Shown piece by piece: positions 5,654 through 5,673 of a stretch of DNA of 5,673 nt. The stretch is from positions 1 through 5,673 of the forward strand of contig DAOVVQ010000254.1 of the NCBI GenBank assembly GCA_030637065.1, given 5' to 3'. The stretch's first letter is position 1. Each line of letters opens with the position of its first letter. The notes under the pieces are model-generated. The model was not told where the DNA came from, ran no database searches, and saw only the letters and a list, made by a program, of their open reading frames with translations. The stretch is from Planctomycetota bacterium (GTDB lineage: Bacteria > Planctomycetota > Phycisphaerae > Sedimentisphaerales > Anaerohalosphaeraceae). The position numbers and the translations under genes were made by a program.

Positions 5654-5673
5654 TTTGCGCAGCAAACCGATGG
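5654..5673. repeat. Partial second copy of the 92-bp palindromic element, cut by window end
   Basis: TTTGCGCAGCAAACCGATGG is the exact reverse complement of 3144-3163. It comprises hairpin III (TTTGC/GCAAA, 5654-5666) followed by the first arm of hairpin II (CCGATGG, 5667-5673). The first copy's basal stem sequence is absent here; its place is taken by the 16-base palindrome at 5638-5653. The rest of the copy would lie beyond the window. Confidence 0.75.

Overview
The window holds five complete protein genes, all on the + strand, in two blocks separated by a repeat-rich intergenic region. The first block is apt (adenine salvage), aroB (shikimate pathway) and a DRE-TIM/HMGL-like aldolase family protein of unknown substrate, with gaps of 23 and 48 bases. 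The second block is proS (prolyl-tRNA synthetase with the INS editing domain) and a DUF4416 protein, which overlap by 13 bases. The proteins look intact and full length.

The organism is a bacterium with moderately high GC and G/C-biased third codon positions. A planctomycete-type genome (Phycisphaerae-like) or a similar environmental lineage is my best guess. It rests on DUF4416, the standalone aldolase of this subtype and the style of the intergenic repeats. No rRNA or other phylogenetic marker settles it, so this remains inference.

Layout: 1-184 is a leader with one weak candidate promoter and a Shine-Dalgarno that places the apt start at 185. Positions 185-2838 carry apt, aroB and the aldolase gene. 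Positions 2839-3306 (468 bases) have no credible gene. They hold a T-tract that may end the first transcript, a 74-base inverted repeat built from ACAGGAT units, two short GGGATGAC-type repeats, and a 92-base palindrome (3086-3177) that folds on paper into a complete cloverleaf: a 14-bp basal stem and three hairpins with no unpaired base at the junction. A weak promoter candidate then precedes proS. Positions 3307-5591 are proS and the DUF4416 gene. The last 36 bases contain a perfect 16-base palindrome followed by a 20-base exact copy (opposite strand) of part of the cloverleaf element, cut off by the window edge.

The genes are mostly housekeeping functions with no single shared pathway. The most unusual content is the non-coding cloverleaf repeat and its second partial copy, followed by the unassigned aldolase beside aroB and the tight coupling of a DUF4416 gene to proS. 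I see no CRISPR array, tRNA, rRNA, transposase, toxin-antitoxin pair or phage gene.
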